Source of the DNA: JACVCS01 sp038328575
GTDB taxonomy: Bacteria; Planctomycetota; Phycisphaerae; Phycisphaerales; UBA1924
NCBI GenBank assembly: GCA_038328575.1
Contig: JBBQMD010000001.1
Coordinates: 248,001-312,000 of the forward strand
DNA: 64,000 nucleotides
Reading direction: 5' to 3'
Shown here one piece after another: positions 44,183 to 52,791 of this stretch (position 1 is its first letter; each line of letters starts with the position of its first letter). A program made the translations under genes and the position numbers. A model generated the notes under the pieces. It worked only from the letters and a program-made list of their open reading frames with translations. It ran no database searches and was not told where the DNA came from.

Positions 44183-44390
44183 GTTCCCGTGCCACTGATC
44201 CTGCTTTGAGGATCAGTGCTCCTGGACTTCCGACTGTCCACGTTCCCGTGCCACTGATCCTGCTTTGAGGATCAGTGTGCCTTGACTTCCGACTGTCCAC
44301 GTTCCCGTGCCACTGATCCTGCTTTGAGGATCAGTGTGTCTTTGTCTCCCGACTGTCCACGAGCACTGAACGCAGAGCCGTTCAGTGGCA
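44183..44390. repeat. REP array (locus 3) upstream of the RAYT gene
   Basis: Three head-to-tail A-type units with hairpins at 44193-44218, 44252-44277 and 44311-44336, period 59 nt, each made of TTCCCGTGC, a 10-bp stem with loop GCTTTG, and a spacer ending GACTGTCCAC. They are followed by an inverted B-type hairpin at 44364-44387 (arms CACTGAACG and CGTTCAGTG). The array begins just after the pilin terminator. Confidence 0.93.
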
Positions 44391-44437
44391 CGGGACACCG
44401 GCACGGGGCGGCGGCACGGATCGGCACGGCGATCTGA

Positions 44438-44443
44438 TAAACT
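44438..44443 (+). promoter_or_regulatory. Start-proximal -10 element of the RAYT gene (TAAACT)
   Basis: TAAACT ends 7 nt before TTG 44451, matching the spacing seen at other genes. It supports TTG as the start. Confidence 0.5.
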
Positions 44444-44450
44444 GCGACCG

Positions 44451-44993
44451 TTGAAGCCCGCAGTCTACAAGCAGATGCGCAGACTCGGCGAGCCCGGCGT
44501 TGCGAGGTTTCTCACCTTCTCGTGTTACAAGCGGCTGCCGCTGCTCAACTCGGTGCCCTGGCGAGACGAGTTCACGAGTTCACTTGCGGTGGCGAAGCAG
44601 CGATGCACGTTCAAGCTGGTCGCGTGGGTCGTCATGCCCGAGCATGTTCATCTGCTCATGGCGGATTGGGATGACGATTGGCCGATCTCGCGCTGTCTGA
44701 CCGCGATCAAAAAGCCCATCGCGCAGCGAGCGATTGCGCGTTGGCGCGCGGCCGACGCGTCAATCCTCCGGCGAATCGCCGTGAAGACCGGACATCGATA
44801 CTGGCAGGCTGGGGGCGGATTCGATCGGCTGATTCGAACGCACACCGAGTTGTGGGAGACGATCGAATACTGTCACCAAAACCCCGTAAAACGTGGGCTG
44901 GTGAGCACCTCAACCGACTGGGCATGGTCGTCCGCACGCTGGTACGCAGGTGAACGCGCGGGACAAATCTCCATTGATGAAGCGACACGGTGA
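44451..44993 (+). CDS. REP-associated tyrosine transposase (RAYT, TnpA_REP)
   Basis: A single-strand HUH/Y1 nuclease of the IS200/IS605-like superfamily. 180 residues from TTG 44451. The catalytic HUH motif is MPEHVHLLM (His65 and His67) and the nucleophile Tyr140 lies in EYCHQNPVKRGLV. EPGVARFLTFSCYKRLPLL is the family N-terminal strand. The frame opens further up to GTG 44385, but that GTG lies inside a REP hairpin; ATG 44475 is another alternative. All catalytic residues are intact. It is a single gene flanked on both sides by REP arrays and has no IS ends of its own, as expected for a domesticated RAYT. Confidence 0.9.
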   Translation: MKPAVYKQMRRLGEPGVARFLTFSCYKRLPLLNSVPWRDEFTSSLAVAKQRCTFKLVAWVVMPEHVHLLMADWDDDWPISRCLTAIKKPIAQRAIARWRAADASILRRIAVKTGHRYWQAGGGFDRLIRTHTELWETIEYCHQNPVKRGLVSTSTDWAWSSARWYAGERAGQISIDEATR

Positions 44994-45010
44994 CCGGCGT
45001 CTCGTGTACA

Positions 45011-45212
45011 GATCCAGTTCTACGGATCAGTGTGCCTTGACTTCCGACTGTCCACATTCCCGTGCCACTGATCCTGCTTTGAGGATCAGTGCTCTCGAAC
45101 TCTCGATTGTCCACGAGCACTGAACGCAGAGCCGTTCAATGGCACGAGGATCAGTGTGTCTTTGTCTCCCGACTGCCCACGAGCACTGAGCGCAGAGCCG
45201 TTCAGTGGCACG
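45011..45212. repeat. REP array (locus 4) downstream of the RAYT gene
   Basis: It contains a degenerate unit at 45011-45031, a full A-type hairpin at 45066-45091, a B-type at 45118-45141 with one mismatch, a right half of an A-type at 45147-45156, and a B-type at 45184-45207 with one G-T wobble pair. Spacers again end GACTGYCCAC or similar. The array ends about 40 nt before lgt. Confidence 0.93.
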
Positions 45213-45248
45213 GGACACGGGTCAGTCAAACCGGCCCTACCGTCCACC

Positions 45249-46352
45249 ATGCTCACGATCGGCGCGTTCTTCCACACTCTTGACGGCAAGATCTTCACGA
45301 TCTACGGCGATCTGGCCGTGCGGTTTTATGGGTTGACGTATGTCGTCGGCTTTGTGCTGGCCTGGTTCATTCTGTGGCGGCTGGCACGCCGCGGGCTGAT
45401 CGCGATTCCCGCGGATCGCGTGCCGGACTTCATGCTCGCGGTGGTGCTGGGCACGCTGCTGGGCGGGCGGATTGGTTACGCGTTGGTCTACGACCAGAGC
45501 CTGCTTGGGCTGAAGTTCTTCCAGATCTGGCATGGCGGCATGGCCAGTCATGGCGGTATGCTCGGCATCATCTTCGCCTGCTGGTTCTCGACGCGCTGGC
45601 TCCGCACGGAAGAGCTGGGCTTGCAGCCGCCGCTGGATCGCGCGGGCGCGACGCTGCACGTCATGGATTGCATGGGGCTGGTCTCGGTCTTTGGGATCTT
45701 CCTGGGGCGCATCGCCAACTTCGTCAATGCCGAGTTGCTCGGGCGTGTGGTCGTCGCGCCGTCAACGACGGGCGAGCTGACGCCCGCGCCGTGGTGGACC
45801 GTGCGATTCCCGCAGGAGCTTTCGGGATGGGTGGAGCCGGGGCCGCCAGCGGTGCGTGAGATGGCGAGCCACACGCCGGACCTCACGGTCGGACAGATGG
45901 CCAAGCTCGACGCGCTGGTCCAGAGCGTGCGACAGCCGGAGGAGACCTGGGCAAGCGCGCTGGGTTACGTCATCAAGCACGCCGACCGATATCGCGATCA
46001 GCTTGAGCCGCTGGTCAGCTCGCGCCACCCGTCGCAGTTGTATCAAGCGGTGGCCGAGGGGCTGGTGCTTGGGGCGATCGTGTGGCTGATCTGGCGACTC
46101 CCGCGAAAGCCCGGCGTCGTCGCGGCGTGGTGGCTCATGGTCTACGGCGCGCTCCGCGTGGTGACCGAAGTCTGGCGCCTGCCGGATGCCCAGTTTGTGG
46201 GAGCCGCGGCCCGCCCGCTGGGGCTGTCGCGCGGGCAGTGGTTGAGCGTGGGCATGGTCGCCATCGGGCTCGTCCTGCTCATCTGGGTCGCCCGTCGGGC
46301 AGGGCCGAAACTAGGCGGCTGGGGGCGGGCCCGCCCGACGATCGTGCAATAA
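45249..46352 (+). CDS. lgt: Prolipoprotein diacylglyceryl transferase
   Basis: Transfers diacylglycerol from phosphatidylglycerol to the lipobox Cys of prolipoproteins in the inner membrane. 367 residues with about seven spans. Signature blocks: WHGGMASHGGMLGI, GRIANFVNAELLGR and SSRHPSQLYQAVAEG. An insertion of about 80 residues between the last two blocks makes it longer than the usual 260-290. The start at ATG 45249 (MLTIGAFFHTLDG) is chosen because upstream sequence is REP. A lipoprotein gene follows. Confidence 0.95.
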   Translation: MLTIGAFFHTLDGKIFTIYGDLAVRFYGLTYVVGFVLAWFILWRLARRGLIAIPADRVPDFMLAVVLGTLLGGRIGYALVYDQSLLGLKFFQIWHGGMASHGGMLGIIFACWFSTRWLRTEELGLQPPLDRAGATLHVMDCMGLVSVFGIFLGRIANFVNAELLGRVVVAPSTTGELTPAPWWTVRFPQELSGWVEPGPPAVREMASHTPDLTVGQMAKLDALVQSVRQPEETWASALGYVIKHADRYRDQLEPLVSSRHPSQLYQAVAEGLVLGAIVWLIWRLPRKPGVVAAWWLMVYGALRVVTEVWRLPDAQFVGAAARPLGLSRGQWLSVGMVAIGLVLLIWVARRAGPKLGGWGRARPTIVQ

Positions 46353-46644
46353 ACCACAGGGGCGATTCATCCGCCCATCGCTGGCTGTCGAATCTTTGTC
46401 AGGCGAGGGCGACGGTCGATCGCCATATGCTTTTGGGAGGGTCTTGCATGCACTGGGCGGAGTTCTTCGCGTCCCCCGGGCCATGCCGTTGTTGGTCGTC
46501 GTTGGCCTGTAGAACTCGCGCGTCTCGTTCCCATCATCTCTCACGCCCCCGATTCCCGCGCCCCGCCCCCACGCTCCCTCACGCCCCCGCTGCTTTCGAA
46601 CTCTTCCGAACCAAACACCGAACGCTTCGCGTGACCCGGCCGCC
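46353..46644. other. Gap between lgt and the lipoprotein hydrolase, with a possible small ORF
   Basis: TATGCT at 46426-46431 and GGGAGG at 46435-46440 precede ATG 46448, which opens a 66-codon frame ending in an ATGA-type overlap with the next gene at 46645. The peptide is Arg/Pro/Ser-rich after its first 25 residues and looks poorly coding, so I leave it uncalled. Confidence 0.3.
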
Positions 46645-48291
46645 ATGAACCGCCGACCTCACAGCCCGCAGGAGCACGCAACGACGCAGCCCCGCGTCGC
46701 GACGCTGGCATGCGCACTGATCCTCCTGCTGATCAGCGCGGCCGGCGGCGGCTGCGCCTTTGACATCTACAAGCCCAGTGCCGTCGGGAAGGCGATCACG
46801 ATCGACCCCGATGCCGACGGAGTTCTCATCGCACCGGCGGGCGACGATTCTGCTGGCACGCAGACCTGGGCCGAGCAGGGAAACTGGCCGGATCGCTGGC
46901 CGGTGTGGTCGGGCCTGCGGCGCTCAACGGTCGAGACGTCGCGCGCCAGGGTGATGGGGACGGTGGTGCGTCTGCCGCGCGCGGTGCATCCGATGGGCTC
47001 GGGCAGCGATGCTGAGCAGCGCATCAATCGCGAGCAGCAGGCGGACGTCAACCTGCTGATGTCGCGCCGGCGCATCCGCGTGGGCGACGTGACATTGAAG
47101 TTTGAGGGCGAGGGGCCGGGGTCGTTCGTGTTTGCGGAGGATGAGGGGCGATCATCACAAGACCACGCCGACGCCGCGATGTACTTGAAGTTTGTCAGCG
47201 GGCGAGAGATGCCGCTCGATGGATCGACGAAAGGTGGACGTGCAGAAATACTGGTCCGGCCCAGCGACTCTTTCTCCTCCTCGTCGGAGCGCACTCGCCT
47301 GGTGCAGATCCAGCGGACGTGGTTCGCGTACTTCAACCCCGAGACCGGCACGCCGAGCACTCCGGGTCAGGTCCGTCTGACGCGCCCGCGCGGCATCGCG
47401 GTGGTCCTGCCAGGGATCTTCGGAACGCCCGACAACGTCGTCAACCCGCTGATCCGCAAGCTTCGCGAACGTGGCTGGGGCGTGCTGTTCATGCTCGCCC
47501 AGCCGTCGCGATTCACTGAGCACGCGCGTTTCGAGATCAACGAGCGAACTGACTTTGACGCGACCGGCCGCCAGATCGCCGACTTGCTGACCGATCGCGC
47601 CTGCGAGTGCGCGTACAGCGTCCACGGCGCGATGCTGTATGTTCGCCAGAACGTGCCCGGCGCGCGCGAGCTGCCGGTCAGCATCGTCGGCATGAGCGGC
47701 GGGGCCATGATGCTCTCGACCATCGTCGCGCGCGACCCGGAGATGTTCCAGAGCGCCGTAACCATTGCGGGCGGCGCAGACTTTCTGGGCATCGCCCTGG
47801 AGAGCGCTTACACCGGCTGGATCAACGCCGTGCGCGTCATGATCAAGAGCGAAGCCAACGATCCGGAACTCGCGCGCCGATTGATGACCGCCTATCACCA
47901 GCACGCGCCGCTGGACAGCACCCGCACCTTCGAGGTGCTCAGCAAGATGCCGACGTTGATGATCCACGCCAACCACGATCGGGCGGTGCCAGCTCGCTAC
48001 GGCGATCTGGCCTGGCGGCTCGCGGGCAAGCCGGAGCGTTGGACGATCGGCATGGGCCACGAGCTGCTCTTCATGACGCTCCCCTGGCACCTTGATCGCG
48101 TGTGCGACTGGGTCGTCAAGCGCACGTCAGCACCGGCGCCGGTGCCCGCGTCGAACGGCGCGACGCCACCGTCGACACAGGTCGTCACACGACGCGCAGC
48201 GGAGCCACGCACGCCCGCACCCGCGGCGCCGACTGGTTTCACGCGCAACGCGCTTCCGCCCGGGCCCGCGAGCGGGAGCGTGCCCGAGTGA
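46645..48291 (+). CDS. Alpha/beta-hydrolase lipoprotein
   Basis: 548 residues. A long N-terminal hydrophobic segment ends in a lipobox, LLISAAGGGC, so the protein is probably lipid-anchored after processing by Lgt, encoded just upstream. From about residue 250 there is an alpha/beta-hydrolase core: GIAVVLPGIFGTPDNVV (oxyanion region), nucleophile elbow VGMSGGAMML, acid IHANHDRAVPARYGD and a final His in IGMGHELLFM. The substrate is unknown. The C-terminal 60 residues are Pro/Ala-rich. Its stop overlaps the next gene's GTG. Confidence 0.8.
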   Translation: MNRRPHSPQEHATTQPRVATLACALILLLISAAGGGCAFDIYKPSAVGKAITIDPDADGVLIAPAGDDSAGTQTWAEQGNWPDRWPVWSGLRRSTVETSRARVMGTVVRLPRAVHPMGSGSDAEQRINREQQADVNLLMSRRRIRVGDVTLKFEGEGPGSFVFAEDEGRSSQDHADAAMYLKFVSGREMPLDGSTKGGRAEILVRPSDSFSSSSERTRLVQIQRTWFAYFNPETGTPSTPGQVRLTRPRGIAVVLPGIFGTPDNVVNPLIRKLRERGWGVLFMLAQPSRFTEHARFEINERTDFDATGRQIADLLTDRACECAYSVHGAMLYVRQNVPGARELPVSIVGMSGGAMMLSTIVARDPEMFQSAVTIAGGADFLGIALESAYTGWINAVRVMIKSEANDPELARRLMTAYHQHAPLDSTRTFEVLSKMPTLMIHANHDRAVPARYGDLAWRLAGKPERWTIGMGHELLFMTLPWHLDRVCDWVVKRTSAPAPVPASNGATPPSTQVVTRRAAEPRTPAPAAPTGFTRNALPPGPASGSVPE

Positions 48292-49424
48292 AGCTCGTCG
48301 TGAGCCCGTATCACATCACGCTGCAAGAGCTGCCGGCAATGGCCGCTTCGCTCCTGGGCTCGCGCTTGGTCACGTATCTGCCGGTGCCGGGCGACATCGA
48401 TCGCGCCAGTGTGCGGCGCGTCATGGGCACGTCGCCCCGGTATCTGCGCTTGCTCGAATCCTGGCGCTGGGCGGCGCCGCTGTTTCGCGCCGGCGTGCTC
48501 TCATCGCTTGACGCGCCAGCGCCGACAGCGCACGCCTCGCCCGAGGGCGCCGATCCGCTAGTGAGCGTCCGTCGGGCCGATGCACGCCTGCGCGACGACG
48601 CGCGATTCGGTGAGCTGAAGAGCTTTCATCACGCCTCGCTCTTCGAGCCGGAGCGAACCTATCTGGACGCCGTGTCGTCGGACATGCTCAAGGCCGGGCC
48701 CGACCCCGGCGTCAGCGTGCCGATCGCGGCGGGGCTTGACGCGTTCGCCGCCAGCCGCGACTTTGTCGCGATGCGGTCCGGGGGCGCTGTGGTGCCGCGT
48801 GCGGGATCGACGGGGCCATCGCTTGCGCAGCGCGTCGAGAGCGTCCTGGGTGAGTCGCTCCTGAGCTTCTCGATGCCGGTGCTCAGCGCCGCCGACGGCG
48901 CCGTGATCCTCGACGTTCGCGAAGAACTTCACCAGGAACTCGAACAACTTCGCGAAGCGCTGCGGGCAGCGATCCGCGAAGTCAGCCACGAGGGCCACGC
49001 GCCGCGTGAAGTTCGCTCCGCAGCGCAGACCACACCGGCGGGCCTTCCCGCGAGCTCGCAAGCCGAAGTGCGCGAGGCGGCCTCGCACTACGCGCGTGCG
49101 TTTGACATCCTCTTGCGCAACATGCTGGGTACCGACGAGGGGCGCGGCCGGCGTATCACCGGATGCACGGTCTCGGTGGTGTGCAAGCGGATGAGCGTGG
49201 ACGCGGCGTTCGTGTCCTCGGTCGCCGCGCTGCGACAAGCTGGCTCGCGCGGGCCCATCGCACGGCGTGGCCTCACTGCTCAGCCCATCGACAGCGACGC
49301 CCCGGCGCGATTAACACCCCGAACCACGGGCCGCCTGCTGACGTTCGTCATCTCGCAGATGAACTCACGCGCCGGGCGCGCCGCTCCCGCGGGCGCCGCC
49401 CGTGCCGGGCCGGCGCGTGGTTGA
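48288..49424 (+). CDS. Conserved-looking hypothetical protein
   Basis: 378 residues if it begins at GTG 48288, which overlaps the stop of the lipoprotein gene (GTGA). The frame is open further upstream but only through the other gene. There is no signal peptide. Readable blocks are VSPYHITLQELPAMAASLLGSR, GELKSFHHASLFEP and a helical stretch LREELHQELEQL-like near residues 210-235. The C-terminus is Ala/Arg-rich. I recognise no family. Tight coupling suggests it acts with the lipoprotein hydrolase. Confidence 0.65.
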   Translation: MKLVVSPYHITLQELPAMAASLLGSRLVTYLPVPGDIDRASVRRVMGTSPRYLRLLESWRWAAPLFRAGVLSSLDAPAPTAHASPEGADPLVSVRRADARLRDDARFGELKSFHHASLFEPERTYLDAVSSDMLKAGPDPGVSVPIAAGLDAFAASRDFVAMRSGGAVVPRAGSTGPSLAQRVESVLGESLLSFSMPVLSAADGAVILDVREELHQELEQLREALRAAIREVSHEGHAPREVRSAAQTTPAGLPASSQAEVREAASHYARAFDILLRNMLGTDEGRGRRITGCTVSVVCKRMSVDAAFVSSVAALRQAGSRGPIARRGLTAQPIDSDAPARLTPRTTGRLLTFVISQMNSRAGRAAPAGAARAGPARG

Positions 49425-49530
49425 CGAATCCGGCTTGCACATGTTTACGCTACCCTGTGATCTCGGCGATATTGACCGCGCGGATGCGATGACGCGATCG
49501 TGAACACTGCACACACAAGGACTCGCTGCA

Positions 49531-51147
49531 ATGGCGACCACTCGTTTGATCGGATCTGCGATGGGCCGCTGGCGCTCGCTCCTGCTCGGCGCGCTGGCGC
49601 TGGCCGGCCTTGAGATCATCTCACCGCCACTGATCGCGGCCGACAACCCCGCAACGGCGGCCGCCACAGCGACGCCAGAGATTGCCAAGACAGCGCCTGG
49701 CGCCTCTGCGACCGAGCCGAAGGTTCAGGACCCCGCAGCGATTCGCGAAGATTGGTACGTGTTGATGATTGACGGCGTACGCGCCGGGCACCTGATGAGC
49801 CGAACCCGCCCCTCGGGCACCAACATCATCAGCGAGACCGAGACCACGCTCAAGATCAAGCGCGGCCTCACCAACGTCGCGATCGACATGTCCACGCTCA
49901 TCGAAGAGACCAGTGAAGGCAAGCCCGTTCGCATGAAGACCGTGCAGAAGTTTGGCGCCCAGGCGATGACGCAGGAGCGCACGTTCACCGACAAGGGCGT
50001 TCACATCGTGCGTTCTCAGGCTGGCCAGATTGCAACCGAGGACGCACCGCTGCCCGATGGCCAGTGGCTCACGCCCGGTGCCGCCGCGCGCGAGACCAAG
50101 CGCCGCATGGACGCGGGGGAGAAAGAGTTTTCACTCACGGTCCTTGATCCCGCCAGCGGCGACGAGCCCGTCACGCTCCGCCGCAAGATCCTCGAACAGA
50201 CCGTGGTGTCGGTCCTGGGGCGCGACGTGCCGGCGCTGAAGTGTGCGATCCACGTCGACAAGTTTGGCGGTATCGACGTGATCGAGTACATCTCGCTCGC
50301 GGGCGTCACCGTCAAGGGCACGATCGATCTGGGCGTCATCAAGGTCGATCAGGTGCTGGCCGATAAGGCGATCGCGCTCAGCCCCCTCAACCCGCCCGAG
50401 CTGCTGGTCTCGACGCTCGTCAAACCCAATCGCCCGATCGCAAACCCGCGCACCGCGACGCGCGCCGTGTACCTGCTGAGCGTTGACGGCGGCAAGCCGT
50501 TCACGATCGAGGCGGGCGCAGGGCAACAGGTCGAAGTCATCAACGAGCGGAAGGTCAAGGTCACGATCGAGCCTGGCAGGGCCGACTCGTTTCGCGCCGA
50601 TCGAGCGATCCGAGAGATACACTTGCAGTCGTCGGCAATGCTCGCGCATGAAGACCCGAAGGTGCGCGAGCTGTTGAAGGCCGCGGACGATCCGAAGCTC
50701 TCGACAATCGAGCGCTGCGAGAGGCTGCGGCGCTACGTTCATTCGTTCATTGACGAGAAGGATCTCTCGGTTGGCTTCGCCAGCGCCAGCGAGATCGCGC
50801 GCACCAGGACCGGCGATTGCACCGAGCACGGAGTTCTGCTTGCCGCGCTCCTGCGCGCTGCCGGAATCCCCGCGCGCGTTGCCAGCGGGCTGATCTATGT
50901 TGATGAGTTCGTCGGCGCTGAGCACGTGTTCGGCTATCACCTCTGGACGCAGGCGCTGGTTGAAATGCCCGACGGCACCGCGCGCTGGATCAACCTGGAT
51001 GCAACGCTCCCGGATGGCAGCATCTTCGACGCGACGCACATCCTGCTCCAGACCTCCGCGCTCAACGGCGGCGCGATGGACAACCTGATGGTCAACATGG
51101 TCCCGCTGCTGGGCCGACTCAAGATTGATGTGCAGGAGATCAAGTGA
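49531..51147 (+). CDS. Exported transglutaminase-like protein
   Basis: 538 residues with an N-terminal signal region (LLLGALALAGLEI, then an Ala-rich stretch). The C-terminal domain, about residues 390-500, has the transglutaminase-like Cys-His-Asp triad: RTGDCTEHGVLLAALLRAAGIPARVASG (Cys), VFGYHLWTQA (His) and WINLDATLPDG (Asp). The N-terminal 350 residues are beta-rich and of unknown fold. Such bacterial proteins are usually proteases or amidases. AAGGA lies upstream of the ATG. It overlaps nnrD by 4 nt (GTGA). Confidence 0.82.
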   Translation: MATTRLIGSAMGRWRSLLLGALALAGLEIISPPLIAADNPATAAATATPEIAKTAPGASATEPKVQDPAAIREDWYVLMIDGVRAGHLMSRTRPSGTNIISETETTLKIKRGLTNVAIDMSTLIEETSEGKPVRMKTVQKFGAQAMTQERTFTDKGVHIVRSQAGQIATEDAPLPDGQWLTPGAAARETKRRMDAGEKEFSLTVLDPASGDEPVTLRRKILEQTVVSVLGRDVPALKCAIHVDKFGGIDVIEYISLAGVTVKGTIDLGVIKVDQVLADKAIALSPLNPPELLVSTLVKPNRPIANPRTATRAVYLLSVDGGKPFTIEAGAGQQVEVINERKVKVTIEPGRADSFRADRAIREIHLQSSAMLAHEDPKVRELLKAADDPKLSTIERCERLRRYVHSFIDEKDLSVGFASASEIARTRTGDCTEHGVLLAALLRAAGIPARVASGLIYVDEFVGAEHVFGYHLWTQALVEMPDGTARWINLDATLPDGSIFDATHILLQTSALNGGAMDNLMVNMVPLLGRLKIDVQEIK

Positions 51148-52172
51148 AGGGGATGATCGCGCGCCTGGTTGATTCCAACGGCGACGCGCTGGCGGCGCTC
51201 CCGGCGCGCGACCCGCACGGGCACAAGGGCACGTTCGGCACCGTCGCAGTCATGGGCGGCTGCGCCCACCCGCCGATGCTCATGCTTGGCGCACCGGTCC
51301 TCGCAGCGACCGCGGCGCTGCGCGCCGGCTGCGGCCTCGCCCGTCTCGTGGTCCCGATGCCACTGGCGCACAGCGCGCTTGCCATGGCCCCGCAATGCAC
51401 CGTCCAACCCATCGCCTGCGGCGACGACGGCATGTTTGACCCCTCCGAGGCGTCGCGATGCGTTGACCACGCCGCCCGCGACGCGCGCGTGCTGCTCGTC
51501 GGTCCCGGGCTCGGCGCATCACCCGGGGCACGAGCGTTAACGCTGCGCGCGATCCAACACGAAGACCGCGTCGTCGTGCTCGATGCCGACGCGCTCAACG
51601 CGCTGAGCCTGATACCCGCGGTCTCTCGTGACTTCCGCGCGCCAGCAGTCTTGACGCCGCACGTCGGCGAGTTCAAGCGACTCGCCGAGAGCCTCAACCT
51701 CCCCACCGATTGTCAGACGCCCGGCGAACGCGAGACCTCTGCCATCGCGATGGCGCAGCGCCTCGGCTGCGTCGTCGTGCTCAAGAGCAGCGTCACCGTC
51801 GTCGCCGACGCGCTGCGGTCGTTCACGCTCGACGACCCCGAGCCGGTGCTGGGCGTCGGCGGCAGCGGCGACGTGCTCGCCGGCCTCATCGCCGGCCTCG
51901 CGTCGCAGTATGTCCAGATTGCCGAGTCAGGCCCGATTGCGCAGCTTCGCGCGCGGCACGCTACGGGCAACGCAGACGGCGCTCCGCCAAGGACGCTCTC
52001 GCTCTTTAACGCCGCAGCCTTGGCCGTCGTCGCTCACCATCGCGCGGCGCGAGCGTGGCGCACCGCCCACGCGAACGCTCCCGGCGGCATGCTGGCGAGT
52101 GAGCTCTGCGAGGCCATCCCCGGCGCAGTGGATTCGCTTCGCGAATCGGTTGAACCGCAGAGATCGAACTGA
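51144..52172 (+). CDS. nnrD: ADP-dependent NAD(P)H-hydrate dehydratase
   Basis: Repairs hydrated NADH and NADPH using ADP. 342 residues of ribokinase-like fold: HKGTFGTVAVMGGCAHPPML, VLLVGPGLGASPG, VVLDADALNAL, VLTPHVGEFKRL and the nucleotide site VGGSGDVLAGLIAGL (Ser replaces the usual Thr of GTGD). The epimerase domain found in fused NnrDE proteins is missing. Start GTG 51144 overlaps the previous stop; ATG 51153 is the alternative. Confidence 0.92.
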   Translation: MKGMIARLVDSNGDALAALPARDPHGHKGTFGTVAVMGGCAHPPMLMLGAPVLAATAALRAGCGLARLVVPMPLAHSALAMAPQCTVQPIACGDDGMFDPSEASRCVDHAARDARVLLVGPGLGASPGARALTLRAIQHEDRVVVLDADALNALSLIPAVSRDFRAPAVLTPHVGEFKRLAESLNLPTDCQTPGERETSAIAMAQRLGCVVVLKSSVTVVADALRSFTLDDPEPVLGVGGSGDVLAGLIAGLASQYVQIAESGPIAQLRARHATGNADGAPPRTLSLFNAAALAVVAHHRAARAWRTAHANAPGGMLASELCEAIPGAVDSLRESVEPQRSN

Positions 52173-52254
52173 CGACTGGCACAACACGTGCGAAGTCGGC
52201 TACGCTCGTGCGGGCGTGCGGGGTGGGTTGGGCGAGTGCATCAAAGGAGCGAAC

Positions 52255-52770
52255 ATGGGCGTCTTTGATCTGTTCCGAAAAGCCGCGGCGAAACCCGGCG
52301 GGCGCGTCTGCATCATCCACGCGCCACGCGAAGCGGTATACGACGCCATGACCAAGCACGTCGCCGAAGCCGCGGCTCTAGACGAGGACTCGATCGCGCG
52401 GATTAAAGACGCGCTGTCGCCCCTGGCAAGGATGTCTGGCGGCAAGGTCGACGACATCCTCAAGGGCATTGAGGTCCACGTTGACAAGTCGCAGCGCCCC
52501 AGTGAGCTCGTGGTCGAAACGCGGATGGCAGACGCCGGGATGGGCCCGTCCAGCCGCGTGACGTTCGAGGCGGTGAGCCCGACATCAACGCGCGTGACCC
52601 TGCGCGCCGACATCCAGGATTCCAACGCCGGCATGATGGATCGGATGCTCATGGCCGGCGCCAAGAAGCAGATGGCCGGCGGCCTCAGCCAAGGCATCGA
52701 TCAGCTCCTGCAAGCCGCGGCGAACGAGCTCAAGGCGAAGATCGAGTTCGAGAACACCCAGCGCTCGTGA
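52255..52770 (+). CDS. Small protein of unknown function, possibly SRPBCC-like
   Basis: 171 residues from ATG 52255, with AAGGAG 5 nt upstream and TACGCT about 55 nt upstream. No signal peptide. VCIIHAPREAVYDAMTKHVAE and SSRVTFEAVSPTSTRVTLRADI hint at the strand pattern of START/polyketide-cyclase proteins, but this is weak. The C-terminal helix contains QGIDQLLQAAANELKAK. The frame is open back to 51910 inside nnrD, which is not used. Confidence 0.6.
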   Translation: MGVFDLFRKAAAKPGGRVCIIHAPREAVYDAMTKHVAEAAALDEDSIARIKDALSPLARMSGGKVDDILKGIEVHVDKSQRPSELVVETRMADAGMGPSSRVTFEAVSPTSTRVTLRADIQDSNAGMMDRMLMAGAKKQMAGGLSQGIDQLLQAAANELKAKIEFENTQRS

Positions 52771-52791
52771 GCGCGCGATGAGCGCGCCGTG

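Noticed and set aside
44183..44390. CRISPR array suggested by the 59-nt period
   Set aside because: The spacers between hairpins are near-identical rather than unique, and the adjacent gene is a RAYT, so these are REP units.
44385..44450. Extension of the RAYT frame to GTG 44385
   Set aside because: The GTG lies inside a REP hairpin, and the extra 22 residues are Arg/Gly-rich non-coding-type sequence.
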